Position numbers and translations under genes: made by a program | NCBI RefSeq assembly: GCF_030410135.1 | Contig: NZ_JAUGQQ010000004.1 | Location: forward strand, 124,001 to 188,000 | Length of the DNA: 64,000 bases | Direction of reading: 5' to 3' | From: Aequorivita aurantiaca | GTDB lineage: Bacteria; Bacteroidota; Bacteroidia; Flavobacteriales; Flavobacteriaceae | In this document: one piece after another, positions 17,240 to 26,500 of the stretch | How positions within the stretch are numbered: position 1 is the stretch's first letter | Layout of the letters: the number at the start of each line of letters is the position of its first letter | The notes under the pieces: model-generated | Told to the model about the DNA's origin: nothing | The model's input: the letters and a program-made list of their open reading frames with translations, nothing else | Databases searched by the model: none

Positions 17240-19111
17240 TTATTTTTTAAGATCGTATGCGAAAATCGAATTGGTATCTGCCTTATAATAAAGTATTCCG
17301 CCAATTTCATCCACTATATATTCGGGCTGTTTATCTTTCAGGACAATTTCCTTATCGACTTTTCCGGTGTCTTTGCTCAATTTTACAAGCCCCACACCGT
17401 CATCAAGTTTTGTTAATATGAATTGGTCATTTTGTGTGGCGGCGGTAGCCTTGAAACGTTTCAACATTTCTGAAATTGAAGCGCCCGTAGCCATTGCAAG
17501 CCCGCCGGCCAATTCGGCTTCGCGATCGGCCTGACTGTCGTACCCTTGCAATCTATTGTTCATTGACGAATTTGCGGCGGCAGTGGCAGCAGCGGCAGAG
17601 GCCACCGCAGAAACTCCGGCTAAGATTGCGCCCATAGCACTTTTACCCGGCGCACGGTAATATTCCTGCCATTGCTTTCCTCCATTCCAATCCATTAAAA
17701 GCATATTTTGTTCGCTGGTCAATAAAATTCCGCCGTTGCGAATTTCTACATGCGATGGCGCTTCCTTGCCATCAAATTTTGATTCTGCCAAAGTGCTCAC
17801 TTCGCCGGAAGTTGCATCAACGGCGTACAGAGTTTCGTCTGCGCTGATTAAGTACCGATTGTTTTTACTGTCCAAAGTTGAACTTACTGCACCTGCTCTT
17901 TTGTATTTTAAGGGTTTATCCCAGACCTGCTCGCCTGTTTTTAGGTTTACAATATTGGCGTCTTCGGAAGTGATATAAATCAGTCCTTGTGGAGTTTCGG
18001 CCATCGTTAAAATATTCTCGCCAGTTTTCAATGGTTTTTTGAAAAGTGTTTGCCCATCAAAAGAAATTTTGTTGATTCCGCCTTGATAAATTCCGAAAAG
18101 AATTCCGTCTTCCATTACATAAAAATGTTGAACGTAGCCTTTCGTTTTTGGTGCTTTTTCCCAAAGATCTTCCCCGCTAGAAGCGTTTAAAAATGCAATA
18201 TTAGATTCGTTGCTTGCCGCAAAAACACTATTGCTGCCGCCATCGCTTTGGTTGCTCACAACCGCAATTCCATTGGGAAGAATTTCAAAATTCACCACCT
18301 GGCCTTTTACTTTTTTGTCGTCTTTCCAAAGCTCTGCCCCGCTAACTCCCACTTTGTGGATGCGGGTATTCTTTCCTTGGTTTACACTTTCAAAACCGTA
18401 AATTTCCTTTTCATCGGCACTTGCAACCATCCAGTTGATGTCCTTTATTTCATTTTGCCAAAGAGTTTCGCCTGTTTGTGCTTTTTTAGCAACAATTCCC
18501 TTGGTAGTTGGAATAAGCAAATGGTCCTTTAATAGTAACGGTGTTCCCGAAACGGTCATTCCCGTTCCGCCCACGGTAACTTTGTTTGGGTCGGTAATAT
18601 GAAAACGGTAGTCTTCCTTTCCAGTGTTTAGGTCATAAACCCCAAGGTCATAAGCAAACTTTTCTTCGGAACGGCGCTGCCCAATTACTACCAATTTATT
18701 TTGTGGCATCATAACATCGCAACTATAAACAGCCTTCCAACCATTACCCTCTGTGGAAAAAAGGGTTTTTCCCGAAATGTAATCTATTACTGTTTTTTTC
18801 GAAGTTATTCCCGCAAAACCTCCTTGCGATATCATTACGTAAGGCGCCTTTGGAATGAAATAAAGTTCTTCTGGCTTCACCCTGCCATATTCTGTAAAAT
18901 TAAACAACAGTTGGTTGCTACCTGGTTTTATCCCCACAAGACCATCGTTGGTAGCAACCACCATTGTTCCTCCTTGCGTTAAAGACATTTCGTTTATTTT
19001 GGCACCGGTATCATAGCGATAATCCGGTTGCTCTGCTTTTTGTGCAATAATGGAGCTCGTCATAAAAAAAGCGAGACAGGCCATTGCGTAAAATTTTGTT
19101 GAAGTTTTCAT
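17240..19111 (-). CDS. Exported PQQ/quinoprotein-like beta-propeller protein
   Basis: 623 residues from the ATG at 19109-19111, opening a signal peptide (MKTSTKFYAMACLAFFMTSSIIAQ). The frame continues upstream to 19207 but crosses the promoter. The body contains repeated blades of the type 'DLNTGKEDYRF', 'TSSGEDLWEKAPK', 'NLKTGEQVWDKPL' and 'DATSGEVSTL', as in PQQ-binding-like repeats, interrupted near residue 500 by an alanine-rich stretch (AILAGVSAVASAAAATAAAN) that may span or bind membrane. No catalytic PQQ ligands are evident. It is preceded by the palindrome at 19169-19184, so it is a likely target of the local two-component system. Confidence 0.8.
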   Translation of the reverse strand: MKTSTKFYAMACLAFFMTSSIIAQKAEQPDYRYDTGAKINEMSLTQGGTMVVATNDGLVGIKPGSNQLLFNFTEYGRVKPEELYFIPKAPYVMISQGGFAGITSKKTVIDYISGKTLFSTEGNGWKAVYSCDVMMPQNKLVVIGQRRSEEKFAYDLGVYDLNTGKEDYRFHITDPNKVTVGGTGMTVSGTPLLLKDHLLIPTTKGIVAKKAQTGETLWQNEIKDINWMVASADEKEIYGFESVNQGKNTRIHKVGVSGAELWKDDKKVKGQVVNFEILPNGIAVVSNQSDGGSNSVFAASNESNIAFLNASSGEDLWEKAPKTKGYVQHFYVMEDGILFGIYQGGINKISFDGQTLFKKPLKTGENILTMAETPQGLIYITSEDANIVNLKTGEQVWDKPLKYKRAGAVSSTLDSKNNRYLISADETLYAVDATSGEVSTLAESKFDGKEAPSHVEIRNGGILLTSEQNMLLMDWNGGKQWQEYYRAPGKSAMGAILAGVSAVASAAAATAAANSSMNNRLQGYDSQADREAELAGGLAMATGASISEMLKRFKATAATQNDQFILTKLDDGVGLVKLSKDTGKVDKEIVLKDKQPEYIVDEIGGILYYKADTNSIFAYDLKK

Positions 19112-19168
19112 AATTGTGGTTTTAAACGTTGACGGTTCAAAGATGCTTCCGAATAAAAGTGAAATCAA

Positions 19169-19184
19169 TAGGGCAGTTGACGTA
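19169..19184 (-). promoter_or_regulatory. Palindromic site upstream of the beta-propeller gene
   Basis: TAGGGCAGTTGACGTA, 23 bp upstream of CATCTTTG (19138-19145, minus strand), a near match to TAnnTTTG. Spacing is identical to that at 15113. Confidence 0.6.
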
Positions 19185-19194
19185 TTTGGCGTCT

Positions 19195-19262
19195 CTCGAC
19201 TACCCAAAGGGGAAGAATACTATTTCTGTGGAATTTCCCCTTTGGGGGTAAGGGGGCTAAAA
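19195..19262. repeat. Palindromic CCCCTTTGGGG repeat
   Basis: CCCAAAGGGGAA (19202 on) faces TTCCCCTTTGGG about 40 bp later, followed by GGTAAGGGGGCT. This is the family of C-rich palindromes seen again at 53033-53051 and, in frame, inside the phenylalanine hydroxylase gene (54251-54271). The 230-bp gap 19112-19341 holds this and the promoter site. Confidence 0.65.
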
Positions 19263-19341
19263 AAAACCGGAAGCCAAACTTGCGTTTCGCCCCCGGCCCA
19301 CGTAAAAACCCCAACTCTGAGATTTTCTTAAATGCTTGTGG

Positions 19342-19860
19342 CTATTGAAAATTTACATCGAATAAACCTTCTGTAATTTCCTTAAAGCTTCCGTCTGCAT
19401 TTTTTCCTTTAAAATTAAAAGTACCCTTAATATTTGTAGTCGAAACTTCTGAAACATTTATTTCACCGGCTACGCTCTCATCATAAGGTGCTGACCAAAT
19501 TTCGGCATCCATAGGGTTTGAAACATCCACTTCAGTGTAACTAGCGTTTACAAAAACATTCGCTCCACCGCCAATATTATAAGAGCCTACACCTTCAAAT
19601 CCTGAAATAATTGACAAGCTAATATTTTTGCCATTCATAGTGTTCGCGGTAATCGTCACGCTACTGGTGCCACTTGCATCTGTGCGGATTGCGCTGGTTA
19701 ACGAGGCGTCCGACTCATAATTTGCTCCTGCAACCTTCGCCTTTACCGTGCCCGAAGTTGCGCCTCCGCCTCCGCCGCCATCGTCATCTTTTTTACAAGA
19801 AGTTAAACTTATGGCCATTACCGCCATTAAAACTAAAATTGAGTTTTTGAAAATTTTCAT
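19342..19860 (-). CDS. Lipoprotein of the DUF6252 type
   Basis: 172 residues: lipoprotein signal with lipobox LTSC (residue about 22), an acidic then glycine-rich linker (KKDDDGGGGGG), and a beta-rich domain containing VKAKVAGANYESD near the start and GTFNFKGKNADG near the end, as in DUF6252 outer-surface lipoproteins. Function unknown. It is preceded by the palindrome at 19943-19958, so it is probably regulated together with the beta-propeller and kinase genes. Confidence 0.8.
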   Translation of the reverse strand: MKIFKNSILVLMAVMAISLTSCKKDDDGGGGGGATSGTVKAKVAGANYESDASLTSAIRTDASGTSSVTITANTMNGKNISLSIISGFEGVGSYNIGGGANVFVNASYTEVDVSNPMDAEIWSAPYDESVAGEINVSEVSTTNIKGTFNFKGKNADGSFKEITEGLFDVNFQ

Positions 19861-19942
19861 AATGTTTGGTTTTATGTTCCGCGCTTGGCGAATACGTGAT
19901 TAATGTTGAAGCAAAATTGCCCCAAACCTTAAGTTTTCACAA

Positions 19943-19958
19943 TAAGGCATTTGACGTA
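19943..19958 (-). promoter_or_regulatory. Palindromic site upstream of the DUF6252 lipoprotein
   Basis: TAAGGCATTTGACGTA, 23 bp upstream of CAATTTTG (19912-19919, minus strand), which matches AnnTTTG. It shares TTGACGTA with the site at 19169. Confidence 0.55.
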
Positions 19959-19994
19959 TTCTGTAATTATGAATGGAGAAGTAAGAATTCTGAA

Positions 19995-20978
19995 TTAAAA
20001 TTTTATCTGTGGAAAACGCTTTTCAATTGAAGCGATTTTCTGCTGCAGTTTTTCAGAAAATTGAAGATGTTCCGCGCTTTGCGGATTAAAAGGCCTGTGA
20101 AGCAAACCGGCTTGGATAACTGCTATTTCCTTTTGAAGCGCAATTGTTTCCGAAGAAATCCACACTTCCGAAAATTTCTGCCAGATTATTTCGATCGCTG
20201 TTCTGTTTGGGTGAAGCATATCCTCCGCATAAAAACGGTAATCGCGAAGCTGGTCCACCATAATTTCAAACGACGGAAAATATTTGGGTTGATGGTTGAT
20301 AGTTGATTGTTGTTGCCCTTCGACAGGCTCAGCGTGACATATTGTTTTGTGAATTGCAGAAATGAGATGTGCTTTGCTTAACGAATTTTCCACAAAACCA
20401 TCCTTTATATGCCGAACTGGGGAAACGGTATTTATGATAATCGCTTTCGGATTTATTTCAGAAATTCTAATGAAGATATTCTGCATGCTTTTTGAAATAT
20501 CTTCGATGGAAAGCAATTCCTTTGTAAAATTTTGCTGTGGAATTTTATGGCAATTGGCCACAATTTCATTGGATTTTATATTCCTATAAACCCACGAAGT
20601 CCCGAAGGTGAAAATAATGTGTGTGGATGAAAAAAGTGCTTCGCGTAAATTTTGAAGTGCGGCATTTAAAATTTGAAGAAATTCATCTTTTTCCAACCTA
20701 GAAATTTCTGAATGCGTCTCAAAACATTTCCAAATTCCATTATGCTGAAAAATATCTTTTTCTGAAAAAGTTTCGTTTTCAACTGCTCGAACAACAAGCT
20801 TTTCAATGGAAACAGGATTGAAAATTATACCAAAAGGATTTTGTAGATTCTGAAATTTAAAATACTCAAACTTCGCCCCAATATTTTCCGAAAAACAACT
20901 TCCCAACAAAAGTACTTTTGAAGAATAATCTATTTGATTTTCTTCGGGTTTTAGAGGTATTTCGGTTTGTAGTTTCAT
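19995..20978 (-). CDS. GSCFA-domain protein (SGNH-hydrolase-like)
   Basis: 327 residues. The family-naming motif is visible as LLLGSCFSENIGAKF near residue 28, with FGIIFNPVSI following. GSCFA proteins are predicted SGNH-fold hydrolases; the late DQLRDYRFYAEDMLHPN supplies the usual D/H pair. Substrate unknown. Around residues 213-232 the protein contains HAEPVEGQQQSTINHQPKY, which is the in-frame translation of two unrelated short repeats (20286-20339), so this segment is an insertion. Downstream of alaS on the same strand, with 59 bp between. Confidence 0.9.
   Translation of the reverse strand: MKLQTEIPLKPEENQIDYSSKVLLLGSCFSENIGAKFEYFKFQNLQNPFGIIFNPVSIEKLVVRAVENETFSEKDIFQHNGIWKCFETHSEISRLEKDEFLQILNAALQNLREALFSSTHIIFTFGTSWVYRNIKSNEIVANCHKIPQQNFTKELLSIEDISKSMQNIFIRISEINPKAIIINTVSPVRHIKDGFVENSLSKAHLISAIHKTICHAEPVEGQQQSTINHQPKYFPSFEIMVDQLRDYRFYAEDMLHPNRTAIEIIWQKFSEVWISSETIALQKEIAVIQAGLLHRPFNPQSAEHLQFSEKLQQKIASIEKRFPQIKF
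20286..20339. repeat. Two repeat units in frame inside the GSCFA gene
   Basis: A GGTTGATGGTTGATAGTTG tract (same family as at 2431, 2823 and 2954) abuts CCCTTCGACAGGCTCAGCG (same family as at 47553 and 48382). Both are translated without interrupting the frame. Confidence 0.8.
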
Positions 20979-21037
20979 TCATTAATATTCAGTTGGAAGT
21001 AGCAGTTGGCAGCACTGTATCTTGAAACTGCCAACTA

Positions 21038-23650
21038 CTACTTCAAAAACTCTTTCGCTTTTTCCAAAGCTCCCTCAATTCCCGCAGGATTTTTACCGCC
21101 CGCGGTTGCGAAGAATGGTTGTCCGCCGCCGCCTCCTTGAATGTATTTACCCAAATCACGAATAATTTTTCCAGCATCGAGGTTTTTTTCCGAAGCCAAT
21201 TCCTTTGAAATATAGCAGGCCAGCAACGCTTTTTCGTTTTGTTCGGCACCAAAAACCACAAACAAATTTTCCGTTTCGCCGCCCATTTCAAAAGCCAAAT
21301 CCTTCATTCCGCCGGCATCCAAATCAATTTTTTTGGCTAAGAAATTAACCCCATTTATTTGTACGATTTCGGCTTTTAATTCCCCTTTTAAATTCTTCGC
21401 TTTGTCCTTCAACAATTGCTGAATCTGTTTTTGCAGATTGCTGTTTTCTTCCTGCAAACTTTCCACAGCTTTCACAGGGTCCTGCGCATTGTTCAACGCC
21501 TTTTGTAGCGATGCAAAAGATTCACTTCTATCAATAAAATATTGTTTTGCGGCATCGCCAGTTATTGCTTCAATCCTTCGAATTCCAGATGCAACCGCGC
21601 CTTCGGAAGTAATGATAAAATGCCAAATATCATTCGTATTTTGAACGTGCGTTCCGCCGCACAGCTCCATGGATTTTCCAAATTTTATCGCTCGCACGGC
21701 ATCGCCATATTTTTCTCCGAAAAGCGCAATGGCACCTTCGTCAATGGCCTGTTGGTACGGAATATTTCGTTTTTCTTCCAAAGCGATTCCTTCGCGGATT
21801 CTTGCATTCACAAAATCCTCAACCTGTTTCAATTCCTCATCGCTCACCTTTGCGAAATGTGAAAAATCAAAACGCAAGTTTCGGCTGTGGACCATACTAC
21901 CCTTTTGTGCCACGTGTTCACCCAAAATATTTCGCAAACCTTGGTGAAGCAAGTGGGTTGCGGTGTGATTTGATGCGGTTCGGCTTCGTTGATTTTCGTC
22001 GACTACTGCCTTAAAAGTAGCTTCAGGATTGCGCGGAAGATTTTTTGCGAAATGAATAATTAAATTGTTTTCCTTTTTGGTGTCAACAATATAAGTAACG
22101 CCCCCATCGGCTGCCTCCAAATAGCCTTTATCGCCCACTTGCCCGCCGCCTTCGGGATAAAATGGCGTAAGGTTGAAAACGAGTTGGTACATTTCGCCCT
22201 CCTTTTTGCTTTCAACTTTTCGGTAACGGGTTATTTTTACATGGGTTTTCAACGTATCGTAGCCCACAAATTCCTCATCATCGTCCTTTTCCAAAACCAC
22301 CCAATCACCGGTTTCGACTTTTGTCGCGGCACGGGAACGGTCCTTTTGTTTTTGAAGTTCTTCATCGAATTCCTTTTCATTTAACGAATAACCTCGTTCG
22401 CGAAGAATCAATGCCGTTAAATCTATTGGGAAGCCGAAGGTATCGTATAATTCAAAAGCCTTTTTTCCCGAAATTTCTTTGGAATCGGCAGTTTCTATCA
22501 CATTTTCAAGCAGCACCAAACCTTGATCGAGTGTTCGTAAAAAAGAATTTTCCTCTTCGCGAATTACATTCGTAATCAGGTTTTTCTCATTTATTAATTC
22601 TGGGAAAGCCTCGCCCATTTGCGCGCTCAGAGTTTCAATCAATTTATAGATGAAAGGCTCTTTTTTGTCCAAAAACGTAAATCCATAGCGGATTGCCCTT
22701 CTCAAAATTCTTCGGATTACGTAACCCGCACCCGTATTACTGGGAAGTTGTCCGTCAGCAATTGAAAATGCCACGGCGCGAACGTGATCTGCAATCACTC
22801 TCGTGGCAATATCTTTCTTTTCGTCTTTTCCGTAGGTTGTATTTGTAATTACTCCTATTTCACGAATCAATGGTGTGAAAACATCGGTGTCGTAATTGCT
22901 TGTTTTATTTTGGAGCGCCATGCACAAACGCTCGAAACCCATTCCCGTATCCACGTGCTGCGCCGGTAATTTTTCAAGGCTTCCATTGGCTTTTCGGTTG
23001 AACTGCATAAAAACCAAATTCCAAATTTCCACAACTTGTGGATGGTCATTGTTCACCAAATCTTTCCCAGGAATTTTCGCTTTTTCTTCCGCAGATCGAA
23101 TGTCAACGTGAATTTCGCTACACGGCCCGCACGGACCTTGGTCGCCCATTTCCCAGAAATTATCTTTTTTGTTTCCGTTTAAAATTCGGTCTTCGGGTAC
23201 AAATTGTTTCCAAAGATTGTAGGCTTCGGTATCGCGCTCCAATCCTTCACTTGCATCGCCTTCAAAAATGGTTACGTATAGTTTGTCTTTATCAATTTTA
23301 TAAACTTCGGTTAAAAGTTCCCACGCCCACTCGATGGCTTCTTTTTTAAAATAATCGCCAAAGCTCCAATTGCCCAACATTTCGAACATAGTGTGGTGAT
23401 AGGTGTCCATTCCCACCTCTTCCAAATCGTTGTGTTTTCCGCTTACGCGAAGGCATTTTTGGGTGTCGACAATTCGGTTATTTTTGGGTTTCCCATTTCC
23501 TAGAAAATATTCCTTAAAGGGCGCCATCCCACTGTTGATGAACATTAACGTGGGATCGTTCTTCACAACCATCGGCGCGGATGGCACGATTAAATGTTGC
23601 TTCGACTTGAAAAATTCTAAAAATTGGGAACGGATTTCCTTGGAATTCAT
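21038..23650 (-). CDS. alaS: Alanyl-tRNA synthetase
   Basis: 870 residues, full length. The class II catalytic core starts at [22 protein letters not shown], with [19 protein letters not shown]. The editing domain has [11 protein letters not shown] and [12 protein letters not shown] zinc-site residues. The C-Ala domain ends [20 protein letters not shown], which matches the family glycine-rich motif. Cytoplasmic and essential. Divergent from the M23 peptidase gene, a pairing common in Flavobacteriia. Confidence 0.98.
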   Translation of the reverse strand: MNSKEIRSQFLEFFKSKQHLIVPSAPMVVKNDPTLMFINSGMAPFKEYFLGNGKPKNNRIVDTQKCLRVSGKHNDLEEVGMDTYHHTMFEMLGNWSFGDYFKKEAIEWAWELLTEVYKIDKDKLYVTIFEGDASEGLERDTEAYNLWKQFVPEDRILNGNKKDNFWEMGDQGPCGPCSEIHVDIRSAEEKAKIPGKDLVNNDHPQVVEIWNLVFMQFNRKANGSLEKLPAQHVDTGMGFERLCMALQNKTSNYDTDVFTPLIREIGVITNTTYGKDEKKDIATRVIADHVRAVAFSIADGQLPSNTGAGYVIRRILRRAIRYGFTFLDKKEPFIYKLIETLSAQMGEAFPELINEKNLITNVIREEENSFLRTLDQGLVLLENVIETADSKEISGKKAFELYDTFGFPIDLTALILRERGYSLNEKEFDEELQKQKDRSRAATKVETGDWVVLEKDDDEEFVGYDTLKTHVKITRYRKVESKKEGEMYQLVFNLTPFYPEGGGQVGDKGYLEAADGGVTYIVDTKKENNLIIHFAKNLPRNPEATFKAVVDENQRSRTASNHTATHLLHQGLRNILGEHVAQKGSMVHSRNLRFDFSHFAKVSDEELKQVEDFVNARIREGIALEEKRNIPYQQAIDEGAIALFGEKYGDAVRAIKFGKSMELCGGTHVQNTNDIWHFIITSEGAVASGIRRIEAITGDAAKQYFIDRSESFASLQKALNNAQDPVKAVESLQEENSNLQKQIQQLLKDKAKNLKGELKAEIVQINGVNFLAKKIDLDAGGMKDLAFEMGGETENLFVVFGAEQNEKALLACYISKELASEKNLDAGKIIRDLGKYIQGGGGGQPFFATAGGKNPAGIEGALEKAKEFLK

Positions 23651-23679
23651 TTCTTATAAAATTATGCTAAAATTAAGGG

Positions 23680-23711
23680 TTGGTCGCGGTGGCAAACAAT
23701 TTCTATATTTG
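23680..23711 (+). promoter_or_regulatory. Promoter of the M23 peptidase gene
   Basis: TTG at 23680-23682, a 21-bp spacer and TATATTTG at 23704-23711, a full TAnnTTTG match, about 55 bp before the ATG. Confidence 0.65.
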
Positions 23712-23773
23712 TAAAAACGTTACCTTTACTTCGCGCGAAAAAACAATGCGCAAAAATAGCAATTTTTTAATGC

Positions 23774-24751
23774 ATGTCTAAGGTTAAATATTACTACGAT
23801 AGCGAAACGCTTTCGTACCAAAAAATAGAGAAGAAGAAAGGTAGAAGACTGAAAATTTTTGCCCTCAGCCTTTTGGGAATGTTTTTAAGTGGCTTCCTCT
23901 TGTTATTGGTATATATAAATCTTCCCGCCGTACAAACACCCAAAGAACTGGCGCTTCAACGCGAGCTTCACAATATGGAGCTTCAATTTGAACTTTTGAA
24001 CAAAAAGATGAACCAGGCGCAAGCCGTGCTTGCTGAAGTTGAGGAACGCGACAATAACTTGTACCGTGTTTATTTTGAAAGTAATCCCATTCCGGAAGAA
24101 CAACGAAAAGCAGGTTTTGGAGGTATTAATCGCTATAAGGATTTAGAAGGTTTTGACAATTCAAAATTGATTATAAATACTACCCGCAGCTTGGATATAT
24201 TGACAAAACAGATTGTGGTTCAGTCAAAATCATTGGATGAAATTGCCAAACTCGCAGAAGAAAAAGAAAAATTATTGGCTGCTATCCCAGCGATCCAACC
24301 TGTGAAAAATGAAGACCTTACGCGAATGGCTTCGGGTTTTGGATATAGAACAGATCCATTCACCAAAGCAAGAAAATTTCATTATGGAATGGATTTTACC
24401 GCCCCTCGCGGGACGCCTATTTACGCCACCGGTGACGGGAAAGTAATTCGTGCCGATAACAATGCCACAGGCTACGGAAATCACGTGGTTATTGATCACG
24501 GTTATGGCTATGAAAGCTTGTATGGCCATCTATATAAATATAATGTACGGCCCGGGCAAAAGGTGCAGCGGGGCGACATTGTAGGATTTGTGGGCAGCAC
24601 TGGAAGAAGTGAAGCCCCTCATTGCCATTATGAAGTTTCGAAGGATGGAGAGCGCATAAACCCAATAAATTTTTATTACGGAAGTTTAACGGCGGAGGAA
24701 TTTTCTGAGGTCTTGAAAAAATCACAGGAAGAAAACCAATCTTTAGATTAA
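23774..24751 (+). CDS. M23-family peptidoglycan endopeptidase, membrane anchored
   Basis: 325 residues: cytoplasmic N-terminus, one membrane helix (FALSLLGMFLSGFLLLLVYI, about 30-50), a coiled-coil stretch (70-110), and a LytM/M23 domain with zinc-site motifs HYGMDFTA, YGHL and HCHYEV. It is likely to cut peptidoglycan crosslinks or to be a cell-division or elongation factor. Followed by MerR, lemA and TPM genes in the same direction. Confidence 0.93.
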   Translation: MSKVKYYYDSETLSYQKIEKKKGRRLKIFALSLLGMFLSGFLLLLVYINLPAVQTPKELALQRELHNMELQFELLNKKMNQAQAVLAEVEERDNNLYRVYFESNPIPEEQRKAGFGGINRYKDLEGFDNSKLIINTTRSLDILTKQIVVQSKSLDEIAKLAEEKEKLLAAIPAIQPVKNEDLTRMASGFGYRTDPFTKARKFHYGMDFTAPRGTPIYATGDGKVIRADNNATGYGNHVVIDHGYGYESLYGHLYKYNVRPGQKVQRGDIVGFVGSTGRSEAPHCHYEVSKDGERINPINFYYGSLTAEEFSEVLKKSQEENQSLD

Positions 24752-24868
24752 AAGTTTCAAAATAAAATGAATGGCAAATACCAATCTCTTCTGTCGTCAA
24801 ATTGAATGCAGTCGAACGGAAAAAACAAAAAACCATAACCCTTAACCCATTACTCATAACGAAGCCAA

Positions 24869-25198
24869 ATGCATATCGAATTGCCCGAAAAACTATATTA
24901 CAACATTGGCGAGGTTGCTGGGGCTTTTGGCGTTAACACTTCACTGATACGTTTTTGGGAAAAGGAGTTTGACGTTTTAAAGCCAAAAAAAAATGCCAAA
25001 GGCAATCGAAAATTTACCCCCCAGGATATTAAAAATCTCGAATTAATTTATCATTTGGTGAAAGAACGCGGCTTTACCTTGGAAGGGGCGAAAATTCATT
25101 TAAAGGAAAACAAACAAAAAACACTGGACCAATTTGAAATTATCCGCAAATTGGAATCGGTAAAAGCAGAACTAATAAAAATAAAAGAACAACTCTAA
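24869..25198 (+). CDS. MerR-family transcriptional regulator
   Basis: 109 residues. The N-terminal winged helix YYNIGEVAGAFGVNTSLIRFWEKEFDVLKPKKNAKGNRKFTP has the MerR RxWE and R(K)F(Y)T signatures, followed by a coiled-coil dimerisation helix. There is no effector domain or cysteine cluster, so it is a short, ligand-free type. It lies between the M23 peptidase and lemA. A reiterated ACCCTTAACCCATTACTC-like tract directly precedes it. Confidence 0.9.
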   Translation: MHIELPEKLYYNIGEVAGAFGVNTSLIRFWEKEFDVLKPKKNAKGNRKFTPQDIKNLELIYHLVKERGFTLEGAKIHLKENKQKTLDQFEIIRKLESVKAELIKIKEQL

Positions 25199-25211
25199 AA
25201 ACAACCTCATC

Positions 25212-25817
25212 ATGAAAAAATGGTTACCCATTATTATTATCCTTGGCATTATTCTCCTTATCGGCGCCTATATGGCGAGTCTAAACAACAAATTGGTAGT
25301 TTTGGACCAGAAGGCAACCGCGCAGTGGGCTAATGTGGAAAGCTCCTACCAGCGTCGGGCAGACCTTATCCCAAACATTGTTAGCACCGCAAAAGGCTAT
25401 GCAGAATTTGAGCAATCAACCCTAATTGCCGTTACAGAAGCACGAAGCAAGGCAACGTCCGTAAATATTGATCCTTCTAATATTACTCCGGAGCAACTTG
25501 CGCAATACCAAGAGGCACAGGCGGGAGTAACCTCCGCCCTTTCGCGTCTTTTGGCAGTTTTTGAAAGATATCCTGACCTGAAGGCGAATGAAAATTTTAA
25601 GGAATTAATAAATGAGCTGGAACGAACAGAGAACCGCATAAACGTTGAGCGAAACAGATTTAATGAAGAAGCTCGCCTGTTCAATACCGAAATCAACCAA
25701 TTCCCCACGAAAATGTTTGCCGGAATGTTAGGTTTCAATGAAAAAGCATATTTCAAGGCCGATGCGGGCAGCGAAAAAGCACCGGAAGTAGATTTTGATT
25801 TCGGGAAAGATAAATAA
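25212..25817 (+). CDS. lemA: LemA family protein
   Basis: 201 residues with an N-terminal membrane helix (WLPIIIILGIILLIGAYM) and the LemA core: YQRRADLIPNIVSTAKGYAEFEQSTL and AENFKELINELERTENRINVERNRFNE-type helices. LemA commonly sits with TPM-domain genes, as here, and the set is thought to act at the cell envelope. It starts 13 bp after the MerR stop, so they are probably co-transcribed. Confidence 0.95.
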   Translation: MKKWLPIIIILGIILLIGAYMASLNNKLVVLDQKATAQWANVESSYQRRADLIPNIVSTAKGYAEFEQSTLIAVTEARSKATSVNIDPSNITPEQLAQYQEAQAGVTSALSRLLAVFERYPDLKANENFKELINELERTENRINVERNRFNEEARLFNTEINQFPTKMFAGMLGFNEKAYFKADAGSEKAPEVDFDFGKDK

Positions 25818-25895
25818 ACCGGATGGAAGGTTTTTTGACATTTAGCATAAGAATATCCTTTGTCAAAAGTCTTACCGTCTTAAGTCAATAATAAT

Positions 25896-26357
25896 ATGTC
25901 AAAAGTTGAAAAATTTCTTTCTTCGGAAGAAGAAACCGAAATAATTGATGCCATTCGGAGTGCCGAGAAAAATACCTCCGGAGAAATTCGGGTACATTTG
26001 GAACCCACATCCGTTTCCGCAGAAGAGCCCAATGAACCTATTGATGCCTTTGACCGTGCTGCCGAAGTATTTGAAATGCTTAACATGGATAATACAAAGG
26101 AACGCAACGGAGTGCTAATTTATGTTGCGGTGGAAGACAGAACGCTAGTTATAATGGGCGATAAAGGCATAAACGATATTGTTGGGCAGAATTTCTGGGA
26201 AAGCACTAAAGATATTATCATCGCGCATTTTAAAAATGGAGATATGGGGCGAGGTTTGGTAGAAGGTATTTCAAAAGCCGGTGAGCAATTAAAAAAACAT
26301 TTCCCTTTTAAAAAGGATGACACGAACGAACTGCCGGATGATATTTCCGTTGGCTGA
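25896..26357 (+). CDS. TPM-domain protein, soluble form
   Basis: 153 residues without a signal peptide. The TPM (YgcG/TLP18.3) domain is seen as IIDAIRSAEKNTSGEIRVHLEP, RNGVLIYVAVEDRTLVIMGDKGIND and GLVEGISKAGEQLKKHFP. Second TPM gene next to lemA; likely partner of the membrane TPM protein that follows. Function in the family is unclear. Confidence 0.92.
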   Translation: MSKVEKFLSSEEETEIIDAIRSAEKNTSGEIRVHLEPTSVSAEEPNEPIDAFDRAAEVFEMLNMDNTKERNGVLIYVAVEDRTLVIMGDKGINDIVGQNFWESTKDIIIAHFKNGDMGRGLVEGISKAGEQLKKHFPFKKDDTNELPDDISVG

Positions 26358-26419
26358 AATTTGGTTGAAGGTTGCAAGTTGCCGGTTGAATATTCCGAAT
26401 TCCAGTTTTAGAAAAAATG

Positions 26420-26490
26420 GTTTTTAAACTTCTAAACCTATAAATTTTTAAACCTTTAATTTTTAAACTTTTAAACTCTTAAACCTCTAA
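26420..26490 (+). repeat. TTTTTAAACCT word tract before the second TPM gene
   Basis: Six or more diverged tandem units of the type TTTTTAAACCTNTAA fill the gap between the two TPM genes and end directly at the N-terminus of the second. A sister tract lies at 31162-31242 before hutU. Confidence 0.75.
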
Positions 26491-26500
26491 TCTCATCAAC

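Noticed and set aside
17119-17310. Longer N-terminus for the second histidine kinase (start at 17310)
   Set aside because: The extension runs through the terminator hairpin at 17161-17180 and into the preceding gene, while a clear signal peptide begins at 17118.
19112-19207. Longer N-terminus for the beta-propeller protein (start at 19207)
   Set aside because: The extension covers the predicted promoter and palindromic site; a signal peptide starts at 19111.
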